DNA from: Pseudomonas benzenivorans
GTDB lineage: Bacteria > Pseudomonadota > Gammaproteobacteria > Pseudomonadales > Pseudomonadaceae
Reading direction: 5' to 3'
Assembly: GCF_024397895.1 (NCBI RefSeq)
Contig: NZ_CP073346.1
Location: 1,240,001 to 1,304,000 of the forward strand
DNA: 64,000 nt
Part shown: piece after piece, positions 8,479 to 18,739 of the stretch
Layout of the letters: the number at the start of each line of letters is the position of its first letter
Position numbering within the stretch: position 1 is the first letter of the stretch
Notes under the pieces: generated by a model
Seen by the model: the letters and a program-made list of their open reading frames with translations, nothing else
The model's database searches: none
What the model was told of the DNA's origin: nothing
Translations under genes and position numbers: made by a program

Positions 8479-9537
8479 TCAGTGCAGCTGGTCGGGGCTG
8501 ACCACCAGCCAGTTCTTGTCGGCGGTCACCGGCAGGCCCAGTTCGGCCTGGCGCTTGGCCGCGGATGCCTGCCAGTCCTTGACCTGCTGGATGTACTTGG
8601 CCTTGCGATCGACCCAGATGCGCAGGCCGCCCTTGCTGGTATCGGTGGCGTTGAACAGCATGTAGCCATCGGACAACGGGGTGTCGCCGGCCACCAGCAC
8701 CGGCATCTTCCACTGGTCGATCCAGCCGAAGATGGACCCGAGCTTGCCTTCGTACCAGGTCATCGGGTTCATCAGGTAGGGGGTCAGCTCCAGGTCGAGG
8801 TTTTTCGCCGGGTCATAGTTGCCCTTCTGCACCTGCAGGCGCGAGGTGGTCAGGGCGCCGGTCTTGCGGTCCTTGAGCAGCATGTTGACGCCGATAACGT
8901 TCTGCGGCTTGACGTTGTAGCCGTACTTCGGGTCGCTGGCGATCATCCGCACCAGCTCCTCGCTGGCGGCGCTGATCACGTAGACCTCGATGCCGTTTTC
9001 CTGCAGGCGGTTGTACAGCTCCTGCATGCCGGCGAAGGGCTTGGGCGGGTTGACGCTGCCCTCGACCACCTTGTCGCCGTCGTAATACTTCAGCGGGATC
9101 GGCTTGCCGTAGGCCATGACCTCGTCGACATAACCCTTGAGCTCGCGCAGGGTGAAGCCGGAGAAGATCTGCGCCACCCAGGGGTAGCACACCAGGTTGT
9201 CGACTTCGCACAGGCGGTAGTAGTAGCTGTTGAGGCTTTCCTTGAACGCCGGGGTGTCCTTGAACGGAATCAGCTTGAGCGAGGGATCCATGGTCTCGCG
9301 GGTCAGCACACCCTTCATTTCCAGATAGGGCAGCAGCGACTCCTCGATGTCGAACTGGTAGGTGGTGTTGTCCATGTCGAAGACCGCGTAAGCGCCCTTG
9401 TTGGCGTTGGCGGCGATCATGCTGTCGATCTTGGCGGCCGCCTCGCTGGGCCAGTGCTGCAGCTCGGTAGCGGCCACGGCGCCCAGGGACGCAACGCTCA
9501 TGGCCAAACCCATCATCCACGCCTGCATAACTCTCAT
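8479..9537 (-). CDS. pchP: Phosphorylcholine phosphatase (HAD superfamily, exported)
   Basis: A 352-residue periplasmic HAD phosphatase. It has a signal peptide (residues 1 to about 23, ending AVAA), the HAD nucleophile motif DMDNT starting at Asp54, motif II in YVISAASEE and a C-terminal acidic motif ([12 protein letters not shown]). Length and motifs match Pseudomonas PchP, which removes phosphate from phosphorylcholine released from host or membrane lipids so choline can be imported and used. GGAG precedes the ATG. In PAO1 as I recall it, pchP lies far from adk, so its place between tsaB and adk is unusual. The GbcB-like reductase 2 kb away may also relate to choline/betaine use. Confidence 0.85.
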   Translation of the reverse strand: MRVMQAWMMGLAMSVASLGAVAATELQHWPSEAAAKIDSMIAANANKGAYAVFDMDNTTYQFDIEESLLPYLEMKGVLTRETMDPSLKLIPFKDTPAFKESLNSYYYRLCEVDNLVCYPWVAQIFSGFTLRELKGYVDEVMAYGKPIPLKYYDGDKVVEGSVNPPKPFAGMQELYNRLQENGIEVYVISAASEELVRMIASDPKYGYNVKPQNVIGVNMLLKDRKTGALTTSRLQVQKGNYDPAKNLDLELTPYLMNPMTWYEGKLGSIFGWIDQWKMPVLVAGDTPLSDGYMLFNATDTSKGGLRIWVDRKAKYIQQVKDWQASAAKRQAELGLPVTADKNWLVVSPDQLH

Positions 9538-9668
9538 GTGTTCTCCTACTTCCGTTTAGTGAGGAATGAAGCCTATCTGGTATAGACCAGAGACTCGAGC
9601 CTAGCTTGCCCGAACAAGATGACTGTTCCGAGAACGACGACAACCCGGCTGCCGCAACGCCAGAAACG

Positions 9669-9694
9669 ACAACGGCCCGCAAGCGGGCCGTTGT
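9669..9694 (-). terminator. Terminator after adk
   Basis: A perfect 12-bp stem (ACAACGGCCCGC and its complement) with a tiny AA loop lies 18 bp beyond the adk stop. On the minus strand it is followed by a weakly T-rich CGTTTCTG. Confidence 0.6.
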
Positions 9695-9712
9695 TTCAAG
9701 GAGACCGAGAAC

Positions 9713-10378
<666 letters not shown>

Positions 10379-10575
10379 TTAAATAGAAAATCGTCGGACT
10401 CGCCTCTTGGGGCCAATCTCAGAATGGTTTCGGCAGCACTGCGCACGGGTGCCTGACTGCCAGAAGGCCGATCAAGATACACAGCGCATCCCTGGCGCAC
10501 AAGCCACCGAAAGTCGCACAGGCTGTCGCAGCCCGGACGCCTGAAAGACGCCCGCCGAGCCGCTTACAGCCACCG

Positions 10576-10600
10576 CCCGGCGCCTGGCCAGGACGCCGGG
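10576..10600 (-). terminator. Hairpin downstream of ppc
   Basis: CCCGGCG pairs with CGCCGGG around an inner CCTGGCCAGG palindrome, starting 9 bp beyond the ppc stop. No T run follows. Nothing else was recognised in the ppc-adk spacer apart from the presumed adk promoter region. Confidence 0.4.
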
Positions 10601-10609
10601 ACAGCTTGA

Positions 10610-13246
10610 TCAGCCGGTGTTGCGCAGCCCTGCGGCGATGCCCGCGACACTGACCAGCAAGGCCTGCTCCAGAGGGCTGTCGGCCTCATCCTGGCGCTGT
10701 CTGGAGCGCGCCAGCAGCTCGGCCTGCAGCAGGTGCAGAGGGTCCAGATAGGTGTTGCGCACGCTGATGAACTCCAGGGTCTCGGGGCTGTGCGCCAGCA
10801 GCTGCGACTGACCGGTCAGCCCCAGCACCGCGGCCACCGCCTGCGACAATAGGTCGCGCAGATGCTCGCCCAGACGTCGCAAATCCGATTGAACGAGGCG
10901 CTCATCGTACAGGCGGGCAATCGCCGCGTCGGCCTTGGCCAGGACCATTTCCAGCATGTCGATGCGGGTGCGGAAGAACGGCCAGTGCTCGCGCATCTGC
11001 CCGAGCAGCTCGCCTTCGCCGCGCTTCAACGCGTTGCACAGGGCGTACTCCCAGCCGAGCCAGGCCGGCAGCATCAAGCGCGTCTGGGTCCAGGCGAAGA
11101 TCCAGGGGATCGCCCGCAGGCTTTCCACCCCGCCCGCGCGGCGCTTGGCCGGCCGGCTGCCGAGGGGCAGCCGGCCGAGCTCCTGCTCCGGGGTGGCCTG
11201 GCGGAAATATTCGACGAACTGCGGGTGTTCGCGCACCACGCCGCGGTAGGCGGTGACGCCATCGGCGGCCAGCCGGTCCATCAGCTCGCGCCAGGCCGGC
11301 TCGGGGGTTGGCGGCGGCAGCAGGGTGGCCTCCAGCACGGCGGCCAGGTAGAGATTGAGGTTCTGTTCGGCGACATCCGGCAAGCCGAACTTGAAGCGGA
11401 TCATCTCGCCCTGCTCGGTAGTGCGGAAGCGCCCCGCCACCGAGCCCGGCGGCTGCGACAGGATCGCCGCATGGGCCGGACCGCCGCCCCGACCGACGGT
11501 ACCGCCGCGGCCGTGGAACAGCAGCAGTTCGACCCCATGGCCAGCGCAGACCTGCACCAGGGTCTCCTGGGCGCGGTACTGGGCCCAAGCCGCCGCCGTG
11601 GTGCCGGCATCCTTGGCCGAGTCGGAATAGCCGATCATCACCTCCTGCGGCCCCGCCAGGCGCGCGCGGTACCCCGGCAGGCCGAGCAGGCGGTCGATCG
11701 CGGGCCCGGCGTGATCCAGGTCGGCAAGGGTCTCGAACAGCGGCACCACACGCATCGGCCGCTGCAGGCCGGCTTCCTTGAGCAGCAACTGCACCGCCAG
11801 CACATCGGAAGGCGCGCCGGCCATGGAGATCACGTAGGAACCCAGCGAGGCGGCCGGCGCCGCCGCCACTTCGCGGCAGGTGGCCAACACTTCGGCGGTT
11901 TCGGCACTCGGCTCGAAATGCGTTGGCAGCAAGGGCCGACGATTGTCCAGCTCGGCCAGCAGGAAGCCCTGGCGGGCCTCTTCGCCCCACTCGGCGTAGC
12001 GCCCCAGGCCCAGGTAGTCGGTGATCTCGTCGAGCGCCGCAGTATGGCGGCTGGCATCCTGGCGCACGTCCAGACGCACCAGGAACAGGCCGAAGGTCAC
12101 GGCGCGGCGCAGGCAGTCGAGCAACGGGCCATCGGCGATCACGCCCATGCCGCAGGCGTGCAGGGACCGGTAGCACAGGTTCAAGGGTTCGAGCAGTGCA
12201 GCATTGTCCTGCAGCACTGCCGCCGAGGGCGTTACCGGGCCCTGCAAAGAATCCTGGGCCCAGGCGCGGGTCGCCCGCAGACGCTCACGCAACTGCTTGA
12301 GCAGGCTGCGATAGGGCTCGGCGCTGTCGCCGACGCGGGCCCGCAGTTCGTCGCTGGCCTGCTGCATGGACAGCTCGGCGGCCAGCTGTTCGAGGTCGCG
12401 CAGGTACAGATCGGCGGCCATCCAGCGTGCCAGCAACAGCACCTCGCGGGTCACCGTCGCGGTGACATTGGGGTTGCCGTCGCGGTCACCACCCATCCAG
12501 GAGGCGAACCGGATGGGCGCCGCCTCCAGCGGCAAACGCTGGCCCGTCGCCGCCTGCAGGGCGCGGTCGGCCTGGCGCAGAAAGTTCGGCACGGCCTGCC
12601 ACAAGGAATGCTCGATCACCGCGAAGCCCCACTTGGCCTCGTCCACCGGACTCGGCCGGCTGCGGCGAATCTCCTCGGTATGCCAGGCCTCGGCGATCAG
12701 CCGCTGCAGGCGCTGACCCACCTGTTCGCGCTCGGCGGCAGACAGGTCGCTGTGATCCTGGGCCGCCAGCTGGGCGGACATGGCGTCGTACTTCTGGATC
12801 AGGGTGCGACGCGCCACCTCGGTCGGGTGGGCGGTCAGCACCAGCTCGATCTCCAAGCCGCCGAGCTGGCGCGCCAAGGCCTCGGGGGCATGTCCACCGG
12901 CCCGCAGGCGCTGCAGCAGGTCGGGCAGCACCCGCGCCTCGAACGGCTCGGGCTCGTCGGCGCCGCGGCGGCGCACGCGGTGGTACTGCTCGGCGATATT
13001 GGCCAGGTTGAGGAACTGATTGAAGGCACGCGCCACCGGTAGCAGCTCATCATCGGCAAGCCCATCGAGGGCCGTGCTGAGCTGCTCGGCGCCGGCGGCG
13101 GAGCCCCGCCGAGCCGCCTTGGCGCCCTTGCGGATGCGCTCGATCTTGCCCAGAAAGGCCGTGCCGAGCTGGGCACTGATGGTATGGCCGAGCAACTCGC
13201 CGAGCTGGTGCACATCCTCGCGCAAGCGCGCGTCGATTTCCGTCAT
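10610..13246 (-). CDS. ppc: Phosphoenolpyruvate carboxylase
   Basis: An 878-residue enzyme converting phosphoenolpyruvate and bicarbonate to oxaloacetate, replenishing the TCA cycle. Family motifs are clear: [13 protein letters not shown] (catalytic His), the glycine-rich [14 protein letters not shown] loop, and the C-terminal RNTYLDPLH ending in NTG. I chose the ATG at 13246 because GGAGG lies 7 bp upstream; an in-frame TTG six bases earlier overlaps that site. The gene is divergent from the small gene at 13432. Confidence 0.97.
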   Translation of the reverse strand: MTEIDARLREDVHQLGELLGHTISAQLGTAFLGKIERIRKGAKAARRGSAAGAEQLSTALDGLADDELLPVARAFNQFLNLANIAEQYHRVRRRGADEPEPFEARVLPDLLQRLRAGGHAPEALARQLGGLEIELVLTAHPTEVARRTLIQKYDAMSAQLAAQDHSDLSAAEREQVGQRLQRLIAEAWHTEEIRRSRPSPVDEAKWGFAVIEHSLWQAVPNFLRQADRALQAATGQRLPLEAAPIRFASWMGGDRDGNPNVTATVTREVLLLARWMAADLYLRDLEQLAAELSMQQASDELRARVGDSAEPYRSLLKQLRERLRATRAWAQDSLQGPVTPSAAVLQDNAALLEPLNLCYRSLHACGMGVIADGPLLDCLRRAVTFGLFLVRLDVRQDASRHTAALDEITDYLGLGRYAEWGEEARQGFLLAELDNRRPLLPTHFEPSAETAEVLATCREVAAAPAASLGSYVISMAGAPSDVLAVQLLLKEAGLQRPMRVVPLFETLADLDHAGPAIDRLLGLPGYRARLAGPQEVMIGYSDSAKDAGTTAAAWAQYRAQETLVQVCAGHGVELLLFHGRGGTVGRGGGPAHAAILSQPPGSVAGRFRTTEQGEMIRFKFGLPDVAEQNLNLYLAAVLEATLLPPPTPEPAWRELMDRLAADGVTAYRGVVREHPQFVEYFRQATPEQELGRLPLGSRPAKRRAGGVESLRAIPWIFAWTQTRLMLPAWLGWEYALCNALKRGEGELLGQMREHWPFFRTRIDMLEMVLAKADAAIARLYDERLVQSDLRRLGEHLRDLLSQAVAAVLGLTGQSQLLAHSPETLEFISVRNTYLDPLHLLQAELLARSRQRQDEADSPLEQALLVSVAGIAAGLRNTG

Positions 13247-13431
13247 GGTCAATCCTCCGTCGGTGGCTGGCTCAAGAGTGCCCAGCGCGGCAACTTCTTA
13301 CAAGGGCGCGACGCCGAACCTGCTGGCGCCGGGAGCGGTCTAGTCTAGATAGAAAGGGGGCGCGAAAGGCCTGGCCCCCTTTGAGCGGATAGCACACCGT
13401 TTACCTGCAGCAGGCAAAGGACGAGGTAGTT

Positions 13432-13776
13432 ATGAAGATTCGCGAGCTTGTCCATCACTGGGAACAGAACGCCAAGGGCCGCCTGACCCGCAACACCTAC
13501 CAGATCCACCTTGACCTGGAAGCTGCTGCGCGCCTGGCGGCGCTGACCGAGATGTACCCCAAGCACCACACCGAAGAGCTGCTGGGCGAGCTGATCGGCG
13601 CGGCCCTCGAGGAACTGGAGGCCAGCCTGCCCTACGTCAAGGGCAGTCAGGTCGTGGCGACCGACGAACTGGGGGACCCGCTGTACGAAGACATCGGCCC
13701 GACCCCGCGTTTTCTTGCCCTGTCACGCAAGTACCTGCGTGAACTGATGCAACAACAGGACAGCGCCGAGCACTGA
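13432..13776 (+). CDS. Conserved small protein (pilin-assembly-protein-like), 114 aa
   Basis: A 114-residue soluble, acidic protein with no signal peptide, start MKIRELVHHWEQ. I recall an orthologue in the same position beside ppc in P. aeruginosa (PA3688), sometimes annotated as a pilin assembly chaperone without, as far as I know, direct proof. The residues 20-50 resemble a ribbon-helix-helix-like segment (YQIHLDLEAAARLAALTEM), which could bind DNA or protein. Function is not established. Confidence 0.75.
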   Translation: MKIRELVHHWEQNAKGRLTRNTYQIHLDLEAAARLAALTEMYPKHHTEELLGELIGAALEELEASLPYVKGSQVVATDELGDPLYEDIGPTPRFLALSRKYLRELMQQQDSAEH

Positions 13777-13794
13777 GCCCGGCGCCCCCCCGGT

Positions 13795-14118
13795 CTACTG
13801 CGTTGCCGAGGGCGTCTGCGCGCCAAGGCAGCGCACGGCCTGCTTGCGATTGTCCACCAGCACCCCGGTGAGCCCCTTCTGCTCCAGATCGAACAGCACC
13901 AGCACCCCATCGACGCACTGCGCCACCTGCCCGGCGGGCTTGAGGGAAACCTTGTAGTCTTCGCCGGGAACGGTCTTGAGCATGGTGAAATCGGCGAGCA
14001 GCAGGGCATCCTGGGGCTTGGCGATATGCAGGTAGCCGTAGTACCAGAGCACGGCAATAGTGGCGCAGATGCTGCCGATGGCGGTGAGGATCAGGGGAAT
14101 GGGCTCGCGTTCACTCAT
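13795..14118 (-). CDS. Small membrane-anchored hypothetical protein, 107 aa
   Basis: A 107-residue protein with one N-terminal hydrophobic helix (about residues 8-28) followed by a small soluble domain with two cysteines. No family is recognised. Its ATG overlaps the stop of the upstream alpha/beta hydrolase gene (ATGA), so it is the last gene of a three-gene coupled operon (AIM24 protein, hydrolase, this protein) and probably works with them at the envelope. Confidence 0.7.
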   Translation of the reverse strand: MSEREPIPLILTAIGSICATIAVLWYYGYLHIAKPQDALLLADFTMLKTVPGEDYKVSLKPAGQVAQCVDGVLVLFDLEQKGLTGVLVDNRKQAVRCLGAQTPSATQ

Positions 14119-14999
14119 TGAGGGCTCTCAGAAACGGGACGTTCCGCCAGATGCCGCAGGCCGGCGAAACCACTGGGGTCACGCATGAACTGCAGCATCA
14201 GCTGGCGCCAGTCCGGGTCGGTAAATGTCTGTACGTGGCCACCGCGGGTCGGCTGGAACACCCGCGGCGGAGCCGCAGCTTGATACAAGCGCTCGCCGTT
14301 GGAAAGGGGCACCAGCGGATCATCGACGCTGTGGTAGATCAGCAGCGGCAGGTTTTCCAGACGGTCCATGACGTTGATGGCGCTGTCCTCATCGGGCACC
14401 AGCCAGCTCAGCGGCACCTGCAACGACCAGGTCAGCCAACTGGCCCCCAGGGCGTGCCGGGCGACCTCGCGGTAACTGGCCGGCACGCCATCGAGGATCA
14501 ACGCGCTGACCCGCGCGCGCTGCCGCGGCTGCTCGGCCAGGTAATGCACGGCCAGGGCACCGCCCAGGCTCTGACCGAGGACGAACAGCGGCTTGCCCTG
14601 GGCCGGCGGCGCCTGCTCCAGCCAGGCGAACGCCGCCGCGACGTCCTGATACACCGCCGGCAGGCTTGGCGAACCTTCGGACAGGCCATAGCCGCGGTAG
14701 TCCAGCATCAACACCTGATAGCCCTGCTCCGGCAGCCACCAGATACCGCCGAGGTGGCTGGCCAGGTTGCCGCCGTTGCCATGCAGGTGCAGCACCGTGC
14801 CCTTGACCTCGACACCGGCCTTGGCCGGCAGCCACCAAGCGTGCAGGCGGGTGCCGTCGGCGGCCTTCAAATACTCGTCGCGGTAATCCAGGCGCGCATT
14901 GGCCGGCGTGTAGGGCAGGCCCGGCTCGGGATAGAACAGCAGCTCGCTGCAGCCGTGCAGGCAGACCAGGACGGCCAGCAGCCAGCCGAGGCCTTTCAC
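14115..14999 (-). CDS. Alpha/beta hydrolase, probable lipoprotein
   Basis: A 294-residue serine hydrolase. An N-terminal signal ends at LHGC, a plausible lipobox, so the protein is probably lipid-anchored. The hydrolase core shows the oxyanion HGNGGN segment, nucleophile elbow GQSLGG and acid/His segments ([14 protein letters not shown]). It resembles the FrsA/BEM46-like group of unknown substrate. It overlaps both neighbours by 4 bp (ATGA junctions), showing tight translational coupling with the AIM24-family gene upstream. Confidence 0.87.
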   Translation of the reverse strand: MKGLGWLLAVLVCLHGCSELLFYPEPGLPYTPANARLDYRDEYLKAADGTRLHAWWLPAKAGVEVKGTVLHLHGNGGNLASHLGGIWWLPEQGYQVLMLDYRGYGLSEGSPSLPAVYQDVAAAFAWLEQAPPAQGKPLFVLGQSLGGALAVHYLAEQPRQRARVSALILDGVPASYREVARHALGASWLTWSLQVPLSWLVPDEDSAINVMDRLENLPLLIYHSVDDPLVPLSNGERLYQAAAPPRVFQPTRGGHVQTFTDPDWRQLMLQFMRDPSGFAGLRHLAERPVSESPQ

Positions 15000-15742
15000 T
15001 GGCCGCCGGCGCGAGTTTCCTCGCGCGCCTTGAATGTCGCCTCATAGACCCGCTCGGCCAGCCGCGAGAACGGCAGGCTCTGGATCCACACCGTCCCGCT
15101 GCCCTTGAGCGTCGCCAGGAGGATGCCCTCGCCGCCGAACAGCATGCTCTTGAGCCCACCGGCCAGGGCGATGTCGTAGTCGATACCGGCGCTGAACGCT
15201 ACCAGGCAGCCGGTGTCCAGGCGCAGGGTCTCGTTGTTCAGCTCCTTGCGGATCACCGTGCCACCGGCGTGCACGAAGGCCAGGCCATCACCTTCGAGCT
15301 TCTGCAGGATGAAGCCCTCACCACCGAAGAAGCCGGCGCCTAGGCGCTTGTTGAAACTGATGCCCAGGGCGGTGCCGTGGGCGGCGCAGAGGAAGGCGTC
15401 CTTCTGACAGATCAGCTGGCCACCCACCTGGGCCAACTGGATCGGCACCACGGTGCCCGGATAGGGGGCGGCGAAGGCCACCCGGGCGGGCACTTTTCCG
15501 GCATTGCTGAAGTGGGTCATGAACAACGACTCACCGGTGAGCAGGCGCTTGCCGACACCCCACAGCCTGCCCAACACCCCGTTCGCCGAGCCGTCACCCA
15601 TGCGGGTTTCGAAGCGCACGCCCTCGGTCATGTAGTTCATCACACCGGCCTCGGCGATCACCGTCTCGCCGGGATCGAGGATGATCTCCACGCTCTGCGC
15701 CGAGGCGCCGAGAATTTCGTAATCGAGCTGATGACTGGGCAT
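14996..15742 (-). CDS. AIM24/TIGR00266 family protein
   Basis: A 248-residue beta-rich protein of the AIM24 family (start [12 protein letters not shown]; later [14 protein letters not shown] and [15 protein letters not shown] repeats). Relatives exist in bacteria and mitochondria; the biochemical role is unsettled. I chose the ATG at 15742, preceded by a GGAG-like site, over the longer frame that opens at 15811. It is the first gene of a coupled operon with the hydrolase and small membrane protein. Confidence 0.85.
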   Translation of the reverse strand: MPSHQLDYEILGASAQSVEIILDPGETVIAEAGVMNYMTEGVRFETRMGDGSANGVLGRLWGVGKRLLTGESLFMTHFSNAGKVPARVAFAAPYPGTVVPIQLAQVGGQLICQKDAFLCAAHGTALGISFNKRLGAGFFGGEGFILQKLEGDGLAFVHAGGTVIRKELNNETLRLDTGCLVAFSAGIDYDIALAGGLKSMLFGGEGILLATLKGSGTVWIQSLPFSRLAERVYEATFKAREETRAGGQ

Positions 15743-15874
15743 CGCGGGCTCCTGGCAAATCGAGCCGGCTGCCCGACCCGAACGGCATCCGGGCTGACAG
15801 CCTGCTGGCACTTGGCACCGTCGCTTGCGAAGGCAGAATCCCTTGCAACACCGCCTGGTCGGGCGCAGCGGCCG

Positions 15875-17170
15875 CTAGAGGATATTGGCGTAGTCGGCCT
15901 CGATCCGGTCGAGGCTCAGGTGATTGAGGAAGTTGGAGAAACACATCCACGCCGACAGCGAGTTGAGGTCGCTGAACTGCGGCGGCAGGTATTTCGGCGC
16001 CACCACCAGGCCTTCGTCGACCAGCTGACGCAGGGTGCGCATGTCCTCCAGGGTGGTCTTGCCGCAGAACAGCAGCGGAATCTGCTCCAGCTTGCCCTTG
16101 CGCACGGCCAGCTGAATGTAGTTGTAGACCATGATGAACCCCTTCAGATACGACAGGTCCTTGGTGAAGGGTAGTCCGGTCGGGGACGAACCGCGAAACG
16201 CGCGACTGGCGTTGCTGTAGCTGTCCTCAAGACTGAAGCCCTGCTGGCGATAGAAATCGCAGACCTGCAGGAAATCGGCGCCCTCCTCGGCCATGTGGAT
16301 GGCGCGGGTGCGGTTGGTCAGCTTGCGCAGGCGCGTCGGGTAGGAGGCGAAGGCGATCACCTCCATGAGGATCGCCAGGCCCTCCTGGGTCACGGTGGAC
16401 GAGGGTGGCCCCTTGGCCAGGAAGGTGCAGATCGGCTGGTTCTGCCCGTTGAGGGTGGTGGCCACGTGCACCAGGCCCTCGTGCACCTCCAGGGCCTTGA
16501 CGTCGCGCTCGTTGAACATGGCGTCGGCGCGGATCTTGATGTAGTCGGCGCCGGCCGCCGCATCGGCGAGGATGCCGTCGGACTCGAATACCCGGATGGT
16601 CTCCTCCGCCTCGCCGAACACCTTGTTCAGGCGATGCTGGAGCAGGTCCACGGCCTGCTTGGCCGTGAGGTTCTTCGGTTCGTCCTTGAGGTCGCCGCGG
16701 TCGTCGATGTTGTTCAGGAAGTCGGAGAACATCAGCCCCAGGTCGGACAGGGTCGGATCGCCGGCATGGAAGGCATCGGACGCGGCGCCATAGAGGTCCT
16801 GGGAGATCAGGCCGAAATCCTCGGTGCCGCGCGCCTCGAGCATGCGGATCACCATGCGGTACTCGCGGCACATGCGTCGCATGATCTGCCCGACCGGATT
16901 GAACTGACCGAGCTGACGGGTGATGTCGCGCTCGATGTTCTGGAACTCCAGCTTCTTCGCCGCGGGGTCATAGGCCAGCGGGCGTCCGGCGTAGTAGTCG
17001 CGATCGACCGCCGGCAGCTTCTTGCCCTTGTGCTTGAGAAAGTCGGCGCGGACGTTGTCATCCCACTTCACCGCATCCAGCACGCGAATCGGCGTCTGCG
17101 CCTCGACGATACGGTCGGACAAGCCGCGCACGGTCAGTTGATAGTCGTCCAGCTCGTTGAGACTGTTCAT
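15875..17170 (-). CDS. DUF1704 protein (QEGLA-motif, MATCAP-like metallopeptidase family)
   Basis: A 431-residue protein of the DUF1704 family, often labelled 'flavohemoglobin expression-modulating QEGLA motif protein'. The QEGLA motif is present (TQEGLAILMEV), and upstream of it lies HEGLVH with His230, Glu231 and His235: an HExxxH zinc-protease-like motif. The eukaryotic member MATCAP is a tubulin carboxypeptidase using the same motif, so peptidase activity here is a reasonable inference, with no known bacterial substrate. The ATG at 17170 follows GAGG; it lies 25 bp after the lipoprotein gene, likely in one operon. Confidence 0.82.
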   Translation of the reverse strand: MNSLNELDDYQLTVRGLSDRIVEAQTPIRVLDAVKWDDNVRADFLKHKGKKLPAVDRDYYAGRPLAYDPAAKKLEFQNIERDITRQLGQFNPVGQIMRRMCREYRMVIRMLEARGTEDFGLISQDLYGAASDAFHAGDPTLSDLGLMFSDFLNNIDDRGDLKDEPKNLTAKQAVDLLQHRLNKVFGEAEETIRVFESDGILADAAAGADYIKIRADAMFNERDVKALEVHEGLVHVATTLNGQNQPICTFLAKGPPSSTVTQEGLAILMEVIAFASYPTRLRKLTNRTRAIHMAEEGADFLQVCDFYRQQGFSLEDSYSNASRAFRGSSPTGLPFTKDLSYLKGFIMVYNYIQLAVRKGKLEQIPLLFCGKTTLEDMRTLRQLVDEGLVVAPKYLPPQFSDLNSLSAWMCFSNFLNHLSLDRIEADYANIL

Positions 17171-17195
17171 CGAATCCTCATTGCGGCGCCCGCGG

Positions 17196-17747
17196 TTACC
17201 GACCGACGCGCTGATAGCGTGCGACTTCGACGAACACATCCGCGTTGGCCGGGTTATCGAGATAGGCGAACAGCTTGTCCAGCGGGCTGGTGATCAGCGC
17301 GCCGTCACCCTGGGAGGTATCCACCACCTCGCCCGCCAACACGCCCAGTTCGACCTCCTGCAGGATGCGCTCGACATCCAGGCTGTAGAGCACCAGTTCG
17401 CTACGCTGGGTCAGCTCGAAACCGGCGATGGCGAAATTCGCCCCCAGGCGCTTCGGCAGGCCGACGGACAGGTACCAGCGCCGGCCGTGGTGGGCCACGG
17501 TAAAAGCGTACTCCTTGCGGCTGTCGAGGTTTTCCGGGTCGTCGACAAAAGTCTCGGCCCTGTAGGTATTGGAGCCGGAGCGACTGATCCGTAGGAACAG
17601 CTCCTCACCCCACTCATTGGTGCGCGCCCATTCGCCAAGCAGGGGAATCGGCGCCGCTTCATTGGCCGGGATCGGATCCTTGACGGTGACCAGGCAACCA
17701 CTCAATAGCAGGAAGGACAAGGCGACCACCATGCGCCAGGCTTTCAT
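17196..17747 (-). CDS. Putative lipoprotein, 183 aa
   Basis: A 183-residue protein with a lipoprotein signal: a positively charged start, a hydrophobic stretch and the lipobox LSGC with Cys at about residue 20. The mature part is mixed alpha/beta with no recognised domain. The ATG at 17747 follows GGAG; the frame is open further upstream without a plausible start. It precedes the DUF1704 gene by 25 bp and may supply it with an envelope partner, but this is only context. Confidence 0.75.
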   Translation of the reverse strand: MKAWRMVVALSFLLLSGCLVTVKDPIPANEAAPIPLLGEWARTNEWGEELFLRISRSGSNTYRAETFVDDPENLDSRKEYAFTVAHHGRRWYLSVGLPKRLGANFAIAGFELTQRSELVLYSLDVERILQEVELGVLAGEVVDTSQGDGALITSPLDKLFAYLDNPANADVFVEVARYQRVGR

Positions 17748-17913
17748 TACGCTCTCCTTGTGAAACGATTCGGCACTGCGCCCATCGGCGAACTCATCAG
17801 TTGAGACAAAGCGAGCCACGGCGAGGTTCGATGCTGGCCCCCATGGCCCACATATAACTTAAGCGTATAACACAGCGGCCTGCCTGATGTCCGCACTGGA
17901 TACGCCCTGCCCC

Positions 17914-18627
17914 TCAGAGCCCCAGCACCAGGTGCATGTAACGCTTGAGCGTGGCCAGCATGCCCTGGCTGTCCAGATGCTCGACGCCATCCAGCAGCCC
18001 CTGATACTCCATGCGCAGGATGATCGCAGTCAGCAACCGGGCATCCTGCTCCGGCTGCTGCGAACCGAGCACCTCGAAGAAGCGGATCACGCCCTGGGCG
18101 AGAATCTGCCCATGGGCACGGACCAGGTCGTGCAGGCGGGGATTGAGCAGCGCCTCCTGCTGGAACGCCTGCTCGGCCAGCAGATGGTCGCGACGATTGA
18201 TGAGCTGATAACGCACGTACTCCACAGCCAGGCGGGCAATCTCGTCGGCCAGACGACGCCTGGCCTCGCCGCTGCCGTCGAGCTGGCCGACCAGTTCCTG
18301 CAGCACCCCCTCGGTGCTGCTCCAGAACTTCGCCATGTAGGCGGCGCTGCGCTCGACGAACTGGGCGAAGGTATCGGTGATCAGGTCGTTGATGTCCTTG
18401 AAATAGTAGGTGGTGGCCGACAGAGGCACGCCGGCCTCGGCCGCCACCGCGCGATGGCGCACGGCGCGCACGCCCTCGCGCACGATCAGGCGCATGGCGG
18501 CATCGAGTATCGCCTGGCGGCGCTGTTCGCTTCCTTGACGACTGGCCTTGCGCCCCAGGTACTGGACGCTCTCAGCGACGGCGGTGGCCACCTTGGTGGC
18601 GTTTTCTTGAGCAGGCTTATCGATCAC
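17914..18627 (-). CDS. TetR-family transcriptional regulator
   Basis: A 237-residue regulator with an N-terminal TetR helix-turn-helix (RRQAILDAAMRLIVREG then VPLSATTYYFKDINDL) and an all-helical ligand domain. I prefer the GTG start at 18627, preceded by GAGG 11 bp upstream; the frame is open to 18708 but that would run across the lysS terminator. It lies between lysS and the lipoprotein gene. Its target is unknown; the lipoprotein/DUF1704 pair downstream is a candidate. Confidence 0.85.
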   Translation of the reverse strand: MIDKPAQENATKVATAVAESVQYLGRKASRQGSEQRRQAILDAAMRLIVREGVRAVRHRAVAAEAGVPLSATTYYFKDINDLITDTFAQFVERSAAYMAKFWSSTEGVLQELVGQLDGSGEARRRLADEIARLAVEYVRYQLINRRDHLLAEQAFQQEALLNPRLHDLVRAHGQILAQGVIRFFEVLGSQQPEQDARLLTAIILRMEYQGLLDGVEHLDSQGMLATLKRYMHLVLGL

Positions 18628-18705
18628 GGCGGAACAATCCTCTGGCACATACGAACTGACTTCAGGCACAACCTCTAGCCCGCAGAATAGGCGATGGTCA
18701 GCGCA

Positions 18706-18730
18706 CAAAAAAGCCGCCCTAAGGCGGCTT
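18706..18730 (-). terminator. Rho-independent terminator of lysS
   Basis: On the minus strand AAGCCGCC pairs with GGCGGCTT around a short loop and is followed by a run of T residues (A-run at 18706-18712 on the plus strand). It lies 10 bp past the lysS stop. Confidence 0.85.
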
Positions 18731-18739
18731 GCGTTCCCG

